The translations under genes and the position numbers were made by a program. The notes under the pieces were generated by a model, which did no database searches, was not told where the DNA came from, and saw only the letters and a program-made list of their open reading frames with translations. Shown here piece by piece: positions 21,798 to 33,500 of a stretch of DNA of 64,000 bases (position 1 is its first letter; each line of letters opens with the position of its first letter). Source of the DNA: Oscheius onirici (lineage: Eukaryota; Nematoda; Chromadorea; Rhabditida; Rhabditidae); NCBI GenBank assembly GCA_932521025.1, contig OW051469.1:3918398-3982397 (forward strand). Direction: 5' to 3'.

Positions 21798-24051
21798 ATG
21801 TCCAAATTTCTAGGGAAAATGTTCAAACTCTCCCTTTGGAACACATTAACAAGGAAAAAGACGTTCGATCAGGGCGGACATTTGCACTCGGAACTGAAGC
21901 GATGTCTCTCCGTACTGGACGTCATGTTCATCGCCGTCGGGCACATGATCGGAGCAGGGATTTTCGTCCTGACAGGATCTGTCGTGAGGAATACAGCCGG
22001 TCCCTCCGTCATCATCTCGTTCCTGATGGCCGGATTTGCTGCTCTTCTGTCAGCTTTCAGCTATGCCGAGTTTGGGGCCAGGTGGGTACATAACCAGTTT
22101 TTTTTTTTGAGAAATCTTAAAATTTCCTAGAGCTTTGTTTGTTGAGGGTGCTTTTCCGTGTTCTTTAAACGTTTTCCATCCTTCTAAATGGTAACTTTCC
22201 AGATTTCCACGAGCTGGCAGCGCCTACACATACGCCTACGTCGGAGTCGGAGAGCTATGGGCCTTTATCATTGGCTGGACGGTTCTCCTGGAATACATGA
22301 TTGGAAATGCTGGTAATCTTTCAGAATTTCCTTCTCGAAACAACTTTTAGCCGTCGCCCGATCCTGGTCAGCCTACTTTGATAATCTCATTGGAGGGAGA
22401 GTAAGCAACTTTACAGTCGATACTATTGGAGAATTGGCTCACGCAAGCTTTTTTCTTTTGCTTTTTTTATAGAAATTCTAGTCCGGAGGCTTCTTCAGTC
22501 AATATCTGGACATTTTGGCCTTTCTTCTCATCGTAGCAGTAGCTGTCGCCGTCTCGCTTGGCGGAAAAACTTCGGCGAATGTCAACACAACTTTTGTACT
22601 GCTCAACGTTACTGTGAGTTCTTTTACTAAACCAAAACGTATAGAAAAATCAGGTTTTGATCATTGTCATAGTTTGTGGCTTCATCTACGCCGACTGGTC
22701 TCTCTGGTTTGGAAAGACGGACAGCGGTACATCCAAGTAGTTTCTCTCATTCCCACTGTTTCACATGAACTCCAGATTCTTTCCCTATGGCTTCCAAGGA
22801 ACACTAGCTGGAGCAGCCACCTGTTTTTTTGCCTTCATTGGCTTTGAAGCTTTGGGATCAGCCAGTGAGGAAGCTAAGAATCCCGGCAAGACTATTCCCC
22901 TGGCTACTTTCGGTTCCCTGACGCTGGTCACGACTCTCTATGTTCTCATGGCTGCGACGTTGACTCTCATGCTACCATATGATCAGGTAAGAAAAAGAAA
23001 CTTTTATTCCAAAGGGGTTCAGATCCATCCTTCCGCGGCTTACGCCGAAGCTTTTGCGGCCAAAGGAGCAACAATTCCAAAGTATGTGATTACTGTAGGA
23101 GCTCTATGTGGAATGATTAACAATTTGGTACGCTTTGAGAAGAGACAGCAACTGAACCAAATTTTCACAGGTAACCGGAGCCTTTGCCCTCCCCCGAAGT
23201 GTCTATGCGATGGCCGATGACGGTCTGATTTTCCAATGGTTCGGTCGGATCAACAAACGGACAAAGGTTCCCCTCAACGCCATCATCGTCTTCACTCTTC
23301 TGAACGGTGTCATAGCCGCTGTTTTCGACCTCGAAGCCCTGGTTGAATTCCTCTCAATTGGAACTCTTTTGGCCTATTCTATCGTCTCCGCCTGTGTTAT
23401 AATTCTCCGCCATCAGGGAGCTCCTTTGGAGGGACAGGACGACGAGCTTGATGATGGTGATTTTCTTCACTTATTTCGCTAAAAGTGACAGTTTAGGAGG
23501 AACTCTGGCCAACTGGCTCCCCTTCAGAGATTTCTTCAGCAGTTTGGGTGCCAGCAACACTATCGTCTTTGGAGTCATTGCCATGCTTTTCGGCGACTTT
23601 TGGCTCGCCTTGTGCTTCAGATTCGGTAGCTTTTTAGAATTTACTTGTCGAGTCTGTCCCAGGTCTTCACACCCACATTTATGGCATGATCATGTGCGCA
23701 ATAGCCGGAGTTTTCATTCTCGCCGCCTTCACTTTCATCATTGCTCACAAGCAAAACTCCCTTCAGTTGATTTACAAGGTTCTACAGTTTATAAATTTCA
23801 AAAACAACCGTCTTTAGGTCCCCTTCGTTCCCTTTATCCCCGCTCTCGGCCTGCTCATCAACTGCTTCATGATGGCCTTTTTGAACTGGCTCACCTGGGT
23901 CCGAATGGTCGTTTGGATGGTCATCGGACTCATCATCTACTTTGGCTACGGAGTCCGTCACAGCAAGGAGGGAAAGAAGATTCGAGCTATCCAGGCGGCA
24001 GGAGGACATGTTCCCAAACACATCGTGCCTCCCTCCGTAGTGAAGGCTTAG
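21798..24051 (+). CDS. Cationic amino acid transporter (SLC7/CAT, APC superfamily)
   Basis: Eleven exons (21798-22081, 22203-22312, 22351-22400, 22482-22613, 22654-22736, 22776-22986, 23023-23127, 23171-23456, 23497-23625, 23663-23778, 23818-24051) sum exactly to 579 aa. The start shows the family's [20 protein letters not shown] followed by GIFVLTG, the amino-acid-backbone binding loop of helix 1. Other matches: [37 protein letters not shown] (helix 6 region), ITVGALCGM and [17 protein letters not shown]. About 14 hydrophobic segments are expected, and the [16 protein letters not shown] block agrees with the CAT C-terminal half. Probable plasma-membrane arginine/lysine carrier; substrate is by family only. 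It converges on the small membrane protein gene 122 bases away. Confidence 0.93.
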
Positions 24052-24173
24052 TCGGGAAAGTGCAATAGGCAGGCGAAAAACTAGTCACGTTGTGTGATCT
24101 CGGTGTATATATTCTTGTACAGTAAATTTTATGCAATACTACAGACTACGTTAGTTGTTTATTGTTTGTATTG

Positions 24174-24912
24174 TTACTTATTCTTGCTCTTTTCCAGTTT
24201 GCTCTTTTTGCGCGACTTGTTGTCCGACTTTTTCTCCTTCGTCACCTCAAGAACAGGCAGCAGTCGAATGCTCATAACGGGTGCCGGCCGAAGACGTTCG
24301 TTGTCCGGAAGAGCCGTCACAAACTCAAGCTGCTGCGCGTAGCCATGGGACACGAATCGGCTCGGAAACTTTTCGATCATCTTCTTGGCCATGTCGTGAC
24401 AGTCGGCGGCGTCGCTGTTGCCCAGAATCCGTTCGACAATCTCCTTACGGAAAGTCAAATCGTTGACGTATTCGCGAAAGACGTCGTGCGCCTTCATGCC
24501 GGCCTCTACGGCCAAGGCGGCAATTTCGAGAGACGTGAGACGGGCGTGTATCATGCACTGACGCGTAATGACAATCTGGGTGCGGAATTCACGCTGTCGC
24601 AGGTATTCTTTGGCCTTGCGCTGCTGCAGGAAGACGTAGAAGCAGGCGACGATGAGCAGCACACTGGCCATCCAACAAAATGCGTTCAGACCGTAGCCCA
24701 CGTGCGCCCAGTTTGTCTGGAAACAGGAGATTTGTTCAAACTAATGGTCAGATTTTCGTTTTGAGACCCAAGTACTCCTCTGTACATTGATACTGATAAT
24801 TTGTCATGCAACGTATCCTTTGTTTGTGTTCCAAAGTCTCGAAGAGAATGGCTACGAAAAAACCTACCGGAACAGGCGAAACCATTGTGTCGACTACTGT
24901 AATCCTATTCAT
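24174..24912 (-). CDS. Single-pass membrane protein of unknown function, 195 aa
   Basis: Two exons (24912-24868 and 24716-24174) join as MNRITVVDTMVSPVP-TNWAHVGYG and stay in frame to a stop at 24174-24176. A hydrophobic segment (AFCWMASVLLIVACFYVFLQ) lies at roughly residues 23-42, followed by a charged helical region (QQRKAKEYLRQREFRTQ) and a lysine-rich tail (KEKKSDNKSRKKSKLEKSK). The length and topology suggest a small anchored protein with its long basic C-terminus in the cytosol. I do not recognise the family. The exon 1 start could be further upstream. Confidence 0.65.
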
Positions 24913-25073
24913 GTTTTTGTCTTTCTGTTCGAAAACTTTGTATTTTTTACAAACTTTATTAGGCAATAAAAATAACGAAAAGTTTTGTTTTGTTAGTTTT
25001 TTAGAGAGAAAAACAATTCAAAGCTTTCACAAAGCGAGTTATTCAGAAGTTGGCTGCCATAGGAGACGATCGG

Positions 25074-28000
25074 ATGTCCAGCTACGAGACGGATCGCTCT
25101 ACCAGGGTGAGTAAGTTATACTTTTCTGTGTCCTCTACCTGGATTGGAACTAAACTGGAATAAACATCGTCCCTACAGTTCCCACTACCGTCTACTGTCT
25201 CTTAAAGCATCCTTGTACATTACTGTATCCTTTCTATATCCATACTGCCTCTAGTCTACCTTATCCAAATCTAACCTCTCCCTACTGTAAGTATACTGTA
25301 CCATGTTCTGTAGCAACTGTTATCTACCATACTCTTGAACTCTTGACGTCTTGACTACTCATATTCTGTACTCTTGCTCTCTGCCGTCTTCCACTGTTAC
25401 CTGTCCCATCTGATCTTGGATATCTCAACAAATTCTCTTCCAGCGTTCCCGCATGTCCGGCACGACCGAGTCGACACAGCACTCGACGATCAACGTGGAT
25501 CTCCGCATCCGTCCTCGTCATCAGGAGCAGAAGAAGACGAACAGCTGTCTCTGCCTCTCCATCACAGCTCTGGTTGTCATTCTCGGAGTCGGCTTGCTCT
25601 TCGGAGGAGCTGTTTTTCTCTATCGATCGAGGGACAAGGTTCAGACCAGAATCCTGGTTCTTGTGAATGAGACCAACGTCTGGCTGGAACAGAGCAACGG
25701 GACTTCTTCGAAGATAGTCAAGGCCGTCATTCAGCCCATCTTCGCCCTTTATCACAGCTACTACGAGAACACGACTGAGGCGGATTTCAAGCATGAACAA
25801 TTGGCGAAGAGAGATCTACAGGAAGAGCACACGACGAGCTTCGATCTAGGATACCTGGAAGCTGCCCTCCATCTGAAGAAGGCCCTGAACGAGTCGGTCA
25901 ATCCATGTGAGGACTTTTTCGAGTTCAGCTGTGGAGAGTTCATTCATAGAAACCCCATTCCGGATGATCAAGGGAAATGGTCTACCATGGTTCGGCTTGA
26001 GAAGAAGGTCAAGGACGAACTTGAGCGTGAGTCTTTTTACTAATGTTTTTGGTTTATCACTCCAAGCCGAGTTAAACAGACAGTTTTTCAATTATCTTTG
26101 GGAGTAACGGTTTCCGAGGAGCGATGACCAACTCCTCGTCACAGACTGACCAAAACTCTTTATATTATGACCCTAATCTCCCTTTCCCCCTTTCAGAACT
26201 GTTCGCCTCGACGACCAAGAGTACCTCGGCTGCCATTGAGAAGCTGCGCCAGTTCTACAACACATGCCTCGACTACAACCAGTACGGAGCCGAAGCCATC
26301 AAGAAGACTCAGGAATTGATCAAGAAGATTGGCCCCTTCCCGATGTTGGATGGTTCGGAGCCGGATCAGTCAATCTCCTTCTCCTCGATCGCTCTCCAGA
26401 CGGCTCGTCTTGATTTTCCGCTCGGAGTGATCGCCCTCACCATGGAGCGAGACGAAAAGGACCACGATCGCCGCTTTGTGACTTTCGACGAGGGAGTTAC
26501 GGCTCTATATCCCGAGGTCTGGCTCGAGCCAAAGGACGCAGCATACGCTGGAAATATCGCAGCTCTGAGGAAGCTCATAAAACGTCGTCTGGAAGAATTC
26601 GCAAAGGATACGGGTCTGTCGGGAGTCAGTCCGACCATTGAGAAGGACATCAACGACCTCTTCGCTCTGTACACTCGTCTGGCCGAAATATTGTCGCCCG
26701 AGGCTGACAGGGTTGACTTGAAGGCCCAGTATAACATTTTCGACTTTGCCGATCTGACTGACCGCTTCGAGATGCAGACGGGACTGAGTCTGAGGAACTG
26801 GCTGATGGAGTTCTACCCAAAGACGAACAACGAACTACTGAAGGATGCTAAACTGAAGGTCAAGATCAATTTCCCGGGCTTTGAGAACAAGTTAGTTTCT
26901 TTCTGATTGTAACTTCTCTTTTCCAGAATCATCGGGATCATCAATGAGACCTCTACGAAGACCTGGCTGAACTACTTCCAGCTGCGTGCCATTAGCCGCT
27001 ACAGTTCCCTGCTGCCCGAGAAGTATCGCGATATTGAGCACGAATTCAACCGAGTCGTCGAGGGAATTCCTGCAAAAAGTCCCAGACAGGTTGAATGTCT
27101 GAATACGGCCAAAGAAGCTCTTCGCGATGCGCTCGGAGCTCTGTACTTGAGGAAGCACTTCAAGGCCGAGACGAAACAGCCCATTATGAAGATGATCGGC
27201 AACATCCGGGAGGCTTTTGAGGAAATTGTGACCGAAGCCGAATGGATGGACGAGGAGACAAGAAAGAATGCTCTGATGAAGAGTCGCGAGATTTTGGCCA
27301 AGGTCGGTTACAGAGACTTTGCTTTTGATGACGCTGCTCTGGACAAGGAACATGAGGAGCTCAAATTCCGCGACGGCATGGGAATGGTCGAGCTGATGAA
27401 TGAGGTCAGCCGATGGACGAAAGAAAACAACTGGAAAGAGTTCCTGGCTCCGTTCGATAGGCTCTCGTTCAAGGATCAGCCAGCCGTGATCAATGCCTAC
27501 TTTGATTCGGAAGCCAATGCCATCGTCCTTGCGGCCGGAATCATCCAGGAGCCGGTCTTCAAAGCGAGCTGGCCCAAGTTTTTGGCCTATTCTGGAATTG
27601 GGACAGTCATTGGACACGAAATCACTCACGGATTTGACAACGGTGGCAGAATTTTCGATGAGAAGGGAAATCTCCGAAATTGGTGGACAAACGAGACGGC
27701 TCGTCAATTCAAGGCGAAGGCAGAGTGCATGGTGCAACAGTATGGCAACTTTGAGGTTAGTGAAGGTACGACAGGAAGTAACTGTGACAGGGACAAATAA
27801 CATTAAAAAACTTCTGCTTTCAGGAACAGACTACCAAGAAGAAGGTCAACGGCAGGCTGACTCTCAGAGAGAACATTGCCGACAATGGCGGTGTTCGCGA
27901 AGCCCTCCGCGCCTACCAGAAGCTGATCAAGAAGACGGGACAGAAGGAATATCGTCTGCCGGGCTACGCCTACACTCCGGAGCAGCTGTTCTTCATTGGC

Positions 28001-28186
28001 TACGCTCAGAATCAGTGCGGACACGCTCGTCCAGCTGTCATGCAGAGAATGCTCGCCGAGAATAGCCACCCTCCGTACAAGGCCCGCATCAATCTGGTCG
28101 TCGCGAATCGGCCGGAGTTTGCCGAAGCCTTCAAGTGTCCAGCTGGAAGTGCCATGAACCCAACGAATAGGTGCAATGTTTGGTAG
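25074..28186 (+). CDS. M13 (neprilysin-type) zinc metallopeptidase, membrane-bound, copy 2
   Basis: Five exons (25074-25106, 25444-26026, 26197-26890, 26927-27755, 27824-28186) give 833 aa, with the same intron positions and phases as copy 1. It has the tail MSSYETDRSTR, anchor SITALVVILGVGLLFGGAVF, NPCEDFFEFSCGEF, NAYF motif, zinc site VIGHEITHGFDNGG, ENIADNGG and C-terminal CNVW. The LPAG block of copy 1 is LAAG here. Compared with copy 1 it has a short insertion near residue 120 (EADFKHEQLAKRD). All catalytic residues are kept, so it should be an active extracellular peptidase. A polyadenylation signal AATAAA follows 31 bases after the stop. Confidence 0.93.
25870..26367 (+). repeat. 498-base block identical to 16176-16673 (inverted)
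   Basis: This is the partner of the identical block in M13 copy 1. Intron 2 (26027-26196) is 170 bases in both genes with no difference found. Confidence 0.95.
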
Positions 28187-28216
28187 ACAATTCATGAAAG
28201 ACATGTCTTGGTAGTG

Positions 28217-28222
28217 AATAAA
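28217..28222 (+). terminator. AATAAA polyadenylation signal of M13 copy 2
   Basis: AATAAA lies 31 bases after the TAG stop. Confidence 0.65.
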
Positions 28223-29155
28223 CGGCTTTCATGTCGTATTCCAATTTTTCCAGTTGTTTCCTTTATTGTTCTTTTTGTTTGATCTAGGAACTCTCTGTCT
28301 TTCTGCCTCACAGTCTCTGGGTCTGTCAGTCTCTGTTCTGTTCTCTGATCCAGATGCTAGTCCTAATGTCTCATAACTCCCCATTAGCCAGTCTGACCTT
28401 GTTGTTGATCACACGCCTCACACGTCGCTTGACCAGTGATCATTCCGTCTGTCTGCCGTCATTTGTCCCGTTAGCGCAGTAGTCATATCTGATCCCTCTT
28501 TTTCCTTGACAGGTTGGTCCTGCACCAGAGATAACTGTCCAGTCGCTCGTGTTGGGAACAGGGCGTGGCTGTTTTTGATATCTTCCGTTCGCATCCCAGG
28601 GCAAAACAACAAGAGAGTCTGCAAGAGTCTTTTGACCTTAATTGGGAGACCAGCTAGATTGTCTAGTTCTCTAGATGTTATCAGGAGTATTCTTTTGACA
28701 GACTTCTTGAACAATGATGTTTCCGTGTTCAGTTTCCTTTTCAAATCCTCCGCGAATGATCTGCACTTGATCAGATGACTGTTTGCAATTCTCTTTTCCC
28801 AAGGTTCCATTACCACTAATCTTTTTTTTTCATTTTACTTTTACATTTGTTATAGACAGTTTCTAGAACTTTCTATGGAATCATTCAAAGCCTAACCAAT
28901 TGCAGTCTCGGTACTCCAGAAACGACTCGATTTTGCCAGTCTAATCCTATTTATCATCTTCTTACCACTAATATTGAGCCAGAAGTGACCTGTTTTGGTG
29001 TGGATCACGTCAGAAACTACAAGGCTGTTGAAAATTACAGCGTAAACTTGTTCTGTTAGGCTTGTTCGGAACGTTTTGCAAAAATTGGGAAAAATGCTCA
29101 GATCCCTTCCGTTTTTCTACAGTTAACAACCTGATCACGTTCATTCAGTCCTAGT
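28223..29155. other. Intergenic, nothing recognised
   Basis: Open frames at 28418-28816 (-) and 28506-28778 (+) overlap each other and show no family motif or splice pattern. Confidence 0.4.
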
Positions 29156-29452
29156 ATGAAGATACTTTCCCTGCTTACTCTTCTCTTCCTTATGATGTTT
29201 GTCATATCTTCGCAAGAACTCAAAAAGGTAGGTTTCTCTTATCATTCTTTCAGTACAAGTTCATCGTTTCAGAAACATCATCACCACAGACGGTACAATC
29301 GTCTGTCCTATAGAGAACAAAAAGAGGCACAAGAAGCAAGAGCTGACAAACTGTTCTGGTCGACTGTAGAGGACTGGAAAGTGAAGCCATGGAAGCCGAG
29401 CAAGAAGTCGGCCAAGATTACTGTAGATTTTGTCAAGAGGAGCACCTACTGA
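29156..29452 (+). CDS. Small secreted protein, His-rich, 83 aa
   Basis: Exons 29156-29227 and 29273-29452 join as ...SQELKK-KHHHHRRYNRL and sum to 84 codons with the stop. The N-terminus (MKILSLLTLLFLMMFVISSQ) is a typical signal peptide with cleavage likely after the Ser-Ser region. The mature part has a KHHHHRR cluster, an acidic/basic helix (YREQKEAQEARADKLFW) and a basic WKVKPWKPSKKSAK stretch. An AATAAA signal follows about 50 bases after the stop. No family is recognised. A secreted peptide or metal-binding role would be guesswork. Confidence 0.72.
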   Translation: MKILSLLTLLFLMMFVISSQELKKVGFSYHSFSTSSSFQKHHHHRRYNRLSYREQKEAQEARADKLFWSTVEDWKVKPWKPSKKSAKITVDFVKRSTY

Positions 29453-29502
29453 TTGAGCATTTCTTTTCCAATACTGATCTGTCATATACCCCGTGTCATG
29501 TA

Positions 29503-29508
29503 AATAAA
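29503..29508 (+). terminator. AATAAA polyadenylation signal of the small secreted protein gene
   Basis: AATAAA about 50 bases downstream of the TGA stop. Confidence 0.55.
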
Positions 29509-30585
29509 TAGAGTTTCGGACTTTCGGTTTATCACACGGAAATAATAACAAAAAAACAAAAAAATGACAAAAAAAGAAGATACTCGTAAACAATAATACA
29601 CGTGGAGTGATTAAAAATGAGAAAAGGAAAATAAAATGAGCAAAATGGAACCCGTATACGATGACTTGTGGAGACAAGAGTTCGAAGAAGTAAGCGAGCT
29701 AAGAGGGAAAATCCGGACCGAAAAATGAAAAAAAACCAGCACGAGTAGAACGACGGCAACATAAAGGAAACGAAGACGTCTCCAATGACAATTCCGAAAA
29801 TGCAACTGGAAGCAGAATCCTACAAGCTGTCTATTGAATATGAATAAAAGAAAGACTTACCAGTTTGAGTCTTGAGCAAAAATCACAGTCCGAAAGACAG
29901 CACAAAAGACATCCAGATACATGTTCAAGTCGAAGGCAGTGGGACGAAGAACAAGAGCCCTGAAAATTATCGATAACAGAGCGCTAAAAAATTGGAATGA
30001 ATGAGACAGGAAAAAAAGTGAAAAAAGCTGACGAAAAGGAGACCGAATACAGAAATACAGGTTGCTGAAGGTGAAGACGAAACCAGAATGACTCGAGCTC
30101 ATGTTGATTCGATTAGGAAGACGAGAAAGACATTAGATCCTGGAAATGTTGAATAAAAAAGTTGAAAAGTTAGATTTTGACAACTTGATGACAGAGAAAA
30201 TAGACGTACCAACAGGCTGAAAAGGGGAAGAACTGCCCGGGGCCCACAGACCCAGAAAATTTCCAAAAGATGCAGAAGTGAACGGGAAGAGGAACATTAG
30301 GAGCTGAAAATTGTTGATGACAAAATTGAAATACGACAACCTACACGTCGAATGAAGAAACATATATCCACAAATAGAATTTCGATCCTGAAAGTTTTTG
30401 GTGAGGAAAAGGAAAGAAAATCTTACCGGAACAAATCAGAAGAAAAAGACGAAGACCATAATTATGAAAGGAACTGACTGGAAGAATATCTGAGAACGGA
30501 GTTCACTACTGTAATCTGCTTCTTTGCAACAGGAATACATTAAAGTAACTCACGTCATATTCTGGATTTTACTTGACCATATCCT
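29509..30585 (-). other. Region with splice-like signals but no resolved gene (minus strand)
   Basis: Several CAG-acceptor/GT-donor pairs and hydrophobic frames (LLMFLFPFTSASFGNFLGLW, FFLSHSFQFFSALLSIIF) occur on the minus strand. I could not chain them into one open frame, because each candidate exon hits a stop in the joined frame. This may be 3'UTR of the long gene upstream, or a degraded membrane-protein gene. Confidence 0.3.
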
Positions 30586-33500
30586 TTATCCTCTGGGATT
30601 CTTCATAAGATCCAAAATATTATTAACGGCAGCAGTCTGTGCCTCGGCACTTTCCCGAGTCTCAATCAGCTTTCGTATTCTTTGACGAGCAGGTTGTATC
30701 TGGCCCATTCCGCTGGAGCCGGGCTGAGACCTTCCACCCTGCAAAACAGACGGTTCATCACACTTTCAAGTTTGTCATTTAGACTATTTTGAGCAGTTCT
30801 GATAAAAGTATTGTCTTACCTATTGAGGTCCAGGCCTATCCGAGGGTTGGGCAGCAGGCATAATAGGAAGAACGGAATGAGACCGGATCTGAAAAGTGTG
30901 GTTTAAGAAGAAGAAAAGAATGAGAGCGTTCTGGACAGTCAAAAATACGTCTATTACAGGGCTACAACGGCTCAAGGCTGAGAGCTTTCTTTTGACAAAT
31001 TTTTCTACGCGGCAAAAACCACATTTCTTACCTGCTGCTGAGTGGACGAAGCCGAAACCGACAGAGGCGGCAGGACAGAAGCCAGCAAACTTTGGGTAGC
31101 CAGAACAGAAGCTCGGTTCTAAAAAACGTACAATGAAAATAAAAGACTGAAACTGTTTCAAATGAGTCTACAATCTCCATCTTTTGTTTTTTTACTGAGT
31201 AATTTGAACCAATTGCCGCCTATGCAGCAAAAAAAACCTATTTCTTGACCAGTCTGCAGGACAGACTGTTGAGAAAACTGTCTTACCTGATAATTTTCAT
31301 TGTAACCTGCTTCGCTGTCCCTAGACTGGTATTGAGCCTGGAAAGAAGCTGGACCCAATGGCAGATGGACCTGAAAATTGCGTCTTTGAGAAGACTATGA
31401 GAACATTTTGGACAATCAGAAATGAGTATAAAACTTAGGCTAAAACTCGGTCGACCATAGTACTAAAAGGTTTTATCGTGAAATACTTTCCTATCCAGTA
31501 AAAAACTAATTTCTCACCTGCTGCATTGAATAAGGAGCTGAAGAAGAAGCCGGAGAAGGAGCCCACATGTTGGCCGGTATCGATTGAGGAGCAGTGAATG
31601 AGCCCATCGATGTTACCGGAGCCTGGACAGACATAGCGTTCTAAAGAAATCACCGTAGAGTGAAAAAAACTGAAACTTTTTGAAAGGTCTAAAATGAGCA
31701 CAGTTCCATATAGACTATCTTTCTTTTAGATTTGTGTAAAATAAAAAACCCTACCGGATAGATGAAATCGTACGGCGGCATTCTGTCCGACTGGGAATAG
31801 ACGGATTTTCGTAGCCAAAAGGTGTGTTTGGAGGCTGAGGCAGCTGAACAGTCATAGGCTAAATATATGTCTTTCAAGCTGTCGAGGAAAACCAACCATC
31901 AAGTAGTTCTGACCAGCCCTCCACTGCTGAATCTGAGTCTGCTGTTCGAAGAACAGTCGACGCTAATGGTCCTAGAAGAGTCAGAATTTGACAGTAACAG
32001 TGGCAGAACTAACCGTAGCCTGCTGCTGTTGTGGTGCGTGGTGCTCCGGCATCTGATGTTGCTGCTGTTGTTGGAGCTGCTGTTTCCGCTGGATATTGTT
32101 GTCGTAACCAAAGCTGTACATGGAGACAGCCTGTCCCTAAAATAGCAGAATTAACAGGCTGTGTCTAATTTTCGGAAAGGTTCTCAAATATAATACTCAC
32201 ATATCCTTGACCTTGTCCCCTCTGGTACTGGGTGACGGGGTATCCAAAAGCCCTGGAAATACTAAGCTGGCTCTCCGAAGCTTTAGCTGACCTTGCCGTA
32301 TTCTAAAATTATCTTTTGTCACTATCTTTTGCAAATCGTACCGGACCGCCTCGGCTTCTGTGGGTGGATCCACGGCCACGGCCACGACCACGACCGTTCT
32401 CAGCCAAAAGGTGTGTTTGGAGGCTGAGGCAGCTGAACAGTCATAGGCTAAATATATGTGACAAGTCCAGTCTCTCGATGTTGAGAAACTTGACCAGTCT
32501 AAAAGTTATGATTAGCACAGAAAAGAAGATATTTTGCAAAATATTTAATTTTGTCTACCGAGGAGAGTATTTCGATGTCCATCTCCTGCTGGCTGGAAAG
32601 CGTTGGAAGAGGAGCTGCAATAGGCTGTCCGGCCGACGGAACCACGACTGACTGTTCCTGCTGACTTCTTTCCGGTCTGGGAAGATCTTGGGCTTCAGAG
32701 GCAGCCTTCTGAGTTCGAGCTCGTTCGACAGCAGCCGGTTGATTGGCCTGAAAGGTATGCTAATATCTGGAATAACAGAACTTTAATCAAAATATGAGTC
32801 ACTATGGTCGTAAGCAAGTATCATTTTTTGAGTAACAACAACCTATTTTCGAGCTTCTAAAAGTATAATTTTAAAGAATACCAATTTTTGGAACGCAATG
32901 TATTGGCACCTTTTTAGTTTCTTAGAGCCAACAATCAAGTGTGTAGGCTTAAAAAGTACTTACTTTCATGAAAGCTGCGTACAGCTCGCCAGTGTTGTCC
33001 TTACGGTTGATTGACTTTTCCTAAAATCTCGATTTAGTACTGCCCAAGACTAAGTTTACCTGGCAAGTGGCCTTCGTTTCTTCTTCGAGCCTTCCTTCCG
33101 CTTTTTTCTTCTCTTCCTCCTTCCACCAGTCATCATCTCGTTCTTGGTTTTTTGCCTTGAACTCGGAAAAGACGCGTTTGCGTTCTTCGATGAACTCCTT
33201 CTCTTCCACAACCGTTTGAGCAATAGTTCTCATTTGCTTCTCCACGATGATCTTCTCCAAAAGCTCGTCGGCGATCTTTTCAGCCTCTTCTTTGCTTCGA
33301 GCTTGCTCCATTCTTTGTAGCTCTTCGCTTGCCGTCTTTTTCTCCTCCTCCTTCAGCTCGGCCAGACGACACTGGGCTCTTTCCAGTTCTTTCCTTTCGT
33401 CTTCCTCCTCCTTTAATCTTTCCACGTCCATCTCGAAGCCGACGTCATTCTGTTCCCCGAGGCCCAGTTTAGCCATCCTTAGGCACAGAGTGTCCTCTTC

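Noticed and set aside
29509-30560. Candidate membrane-protein gene on the minus strand
   Set aside because: Splice-like signals exist, but every way of joining the exons that I tried meets a stop. Kept only as an unresolved region.
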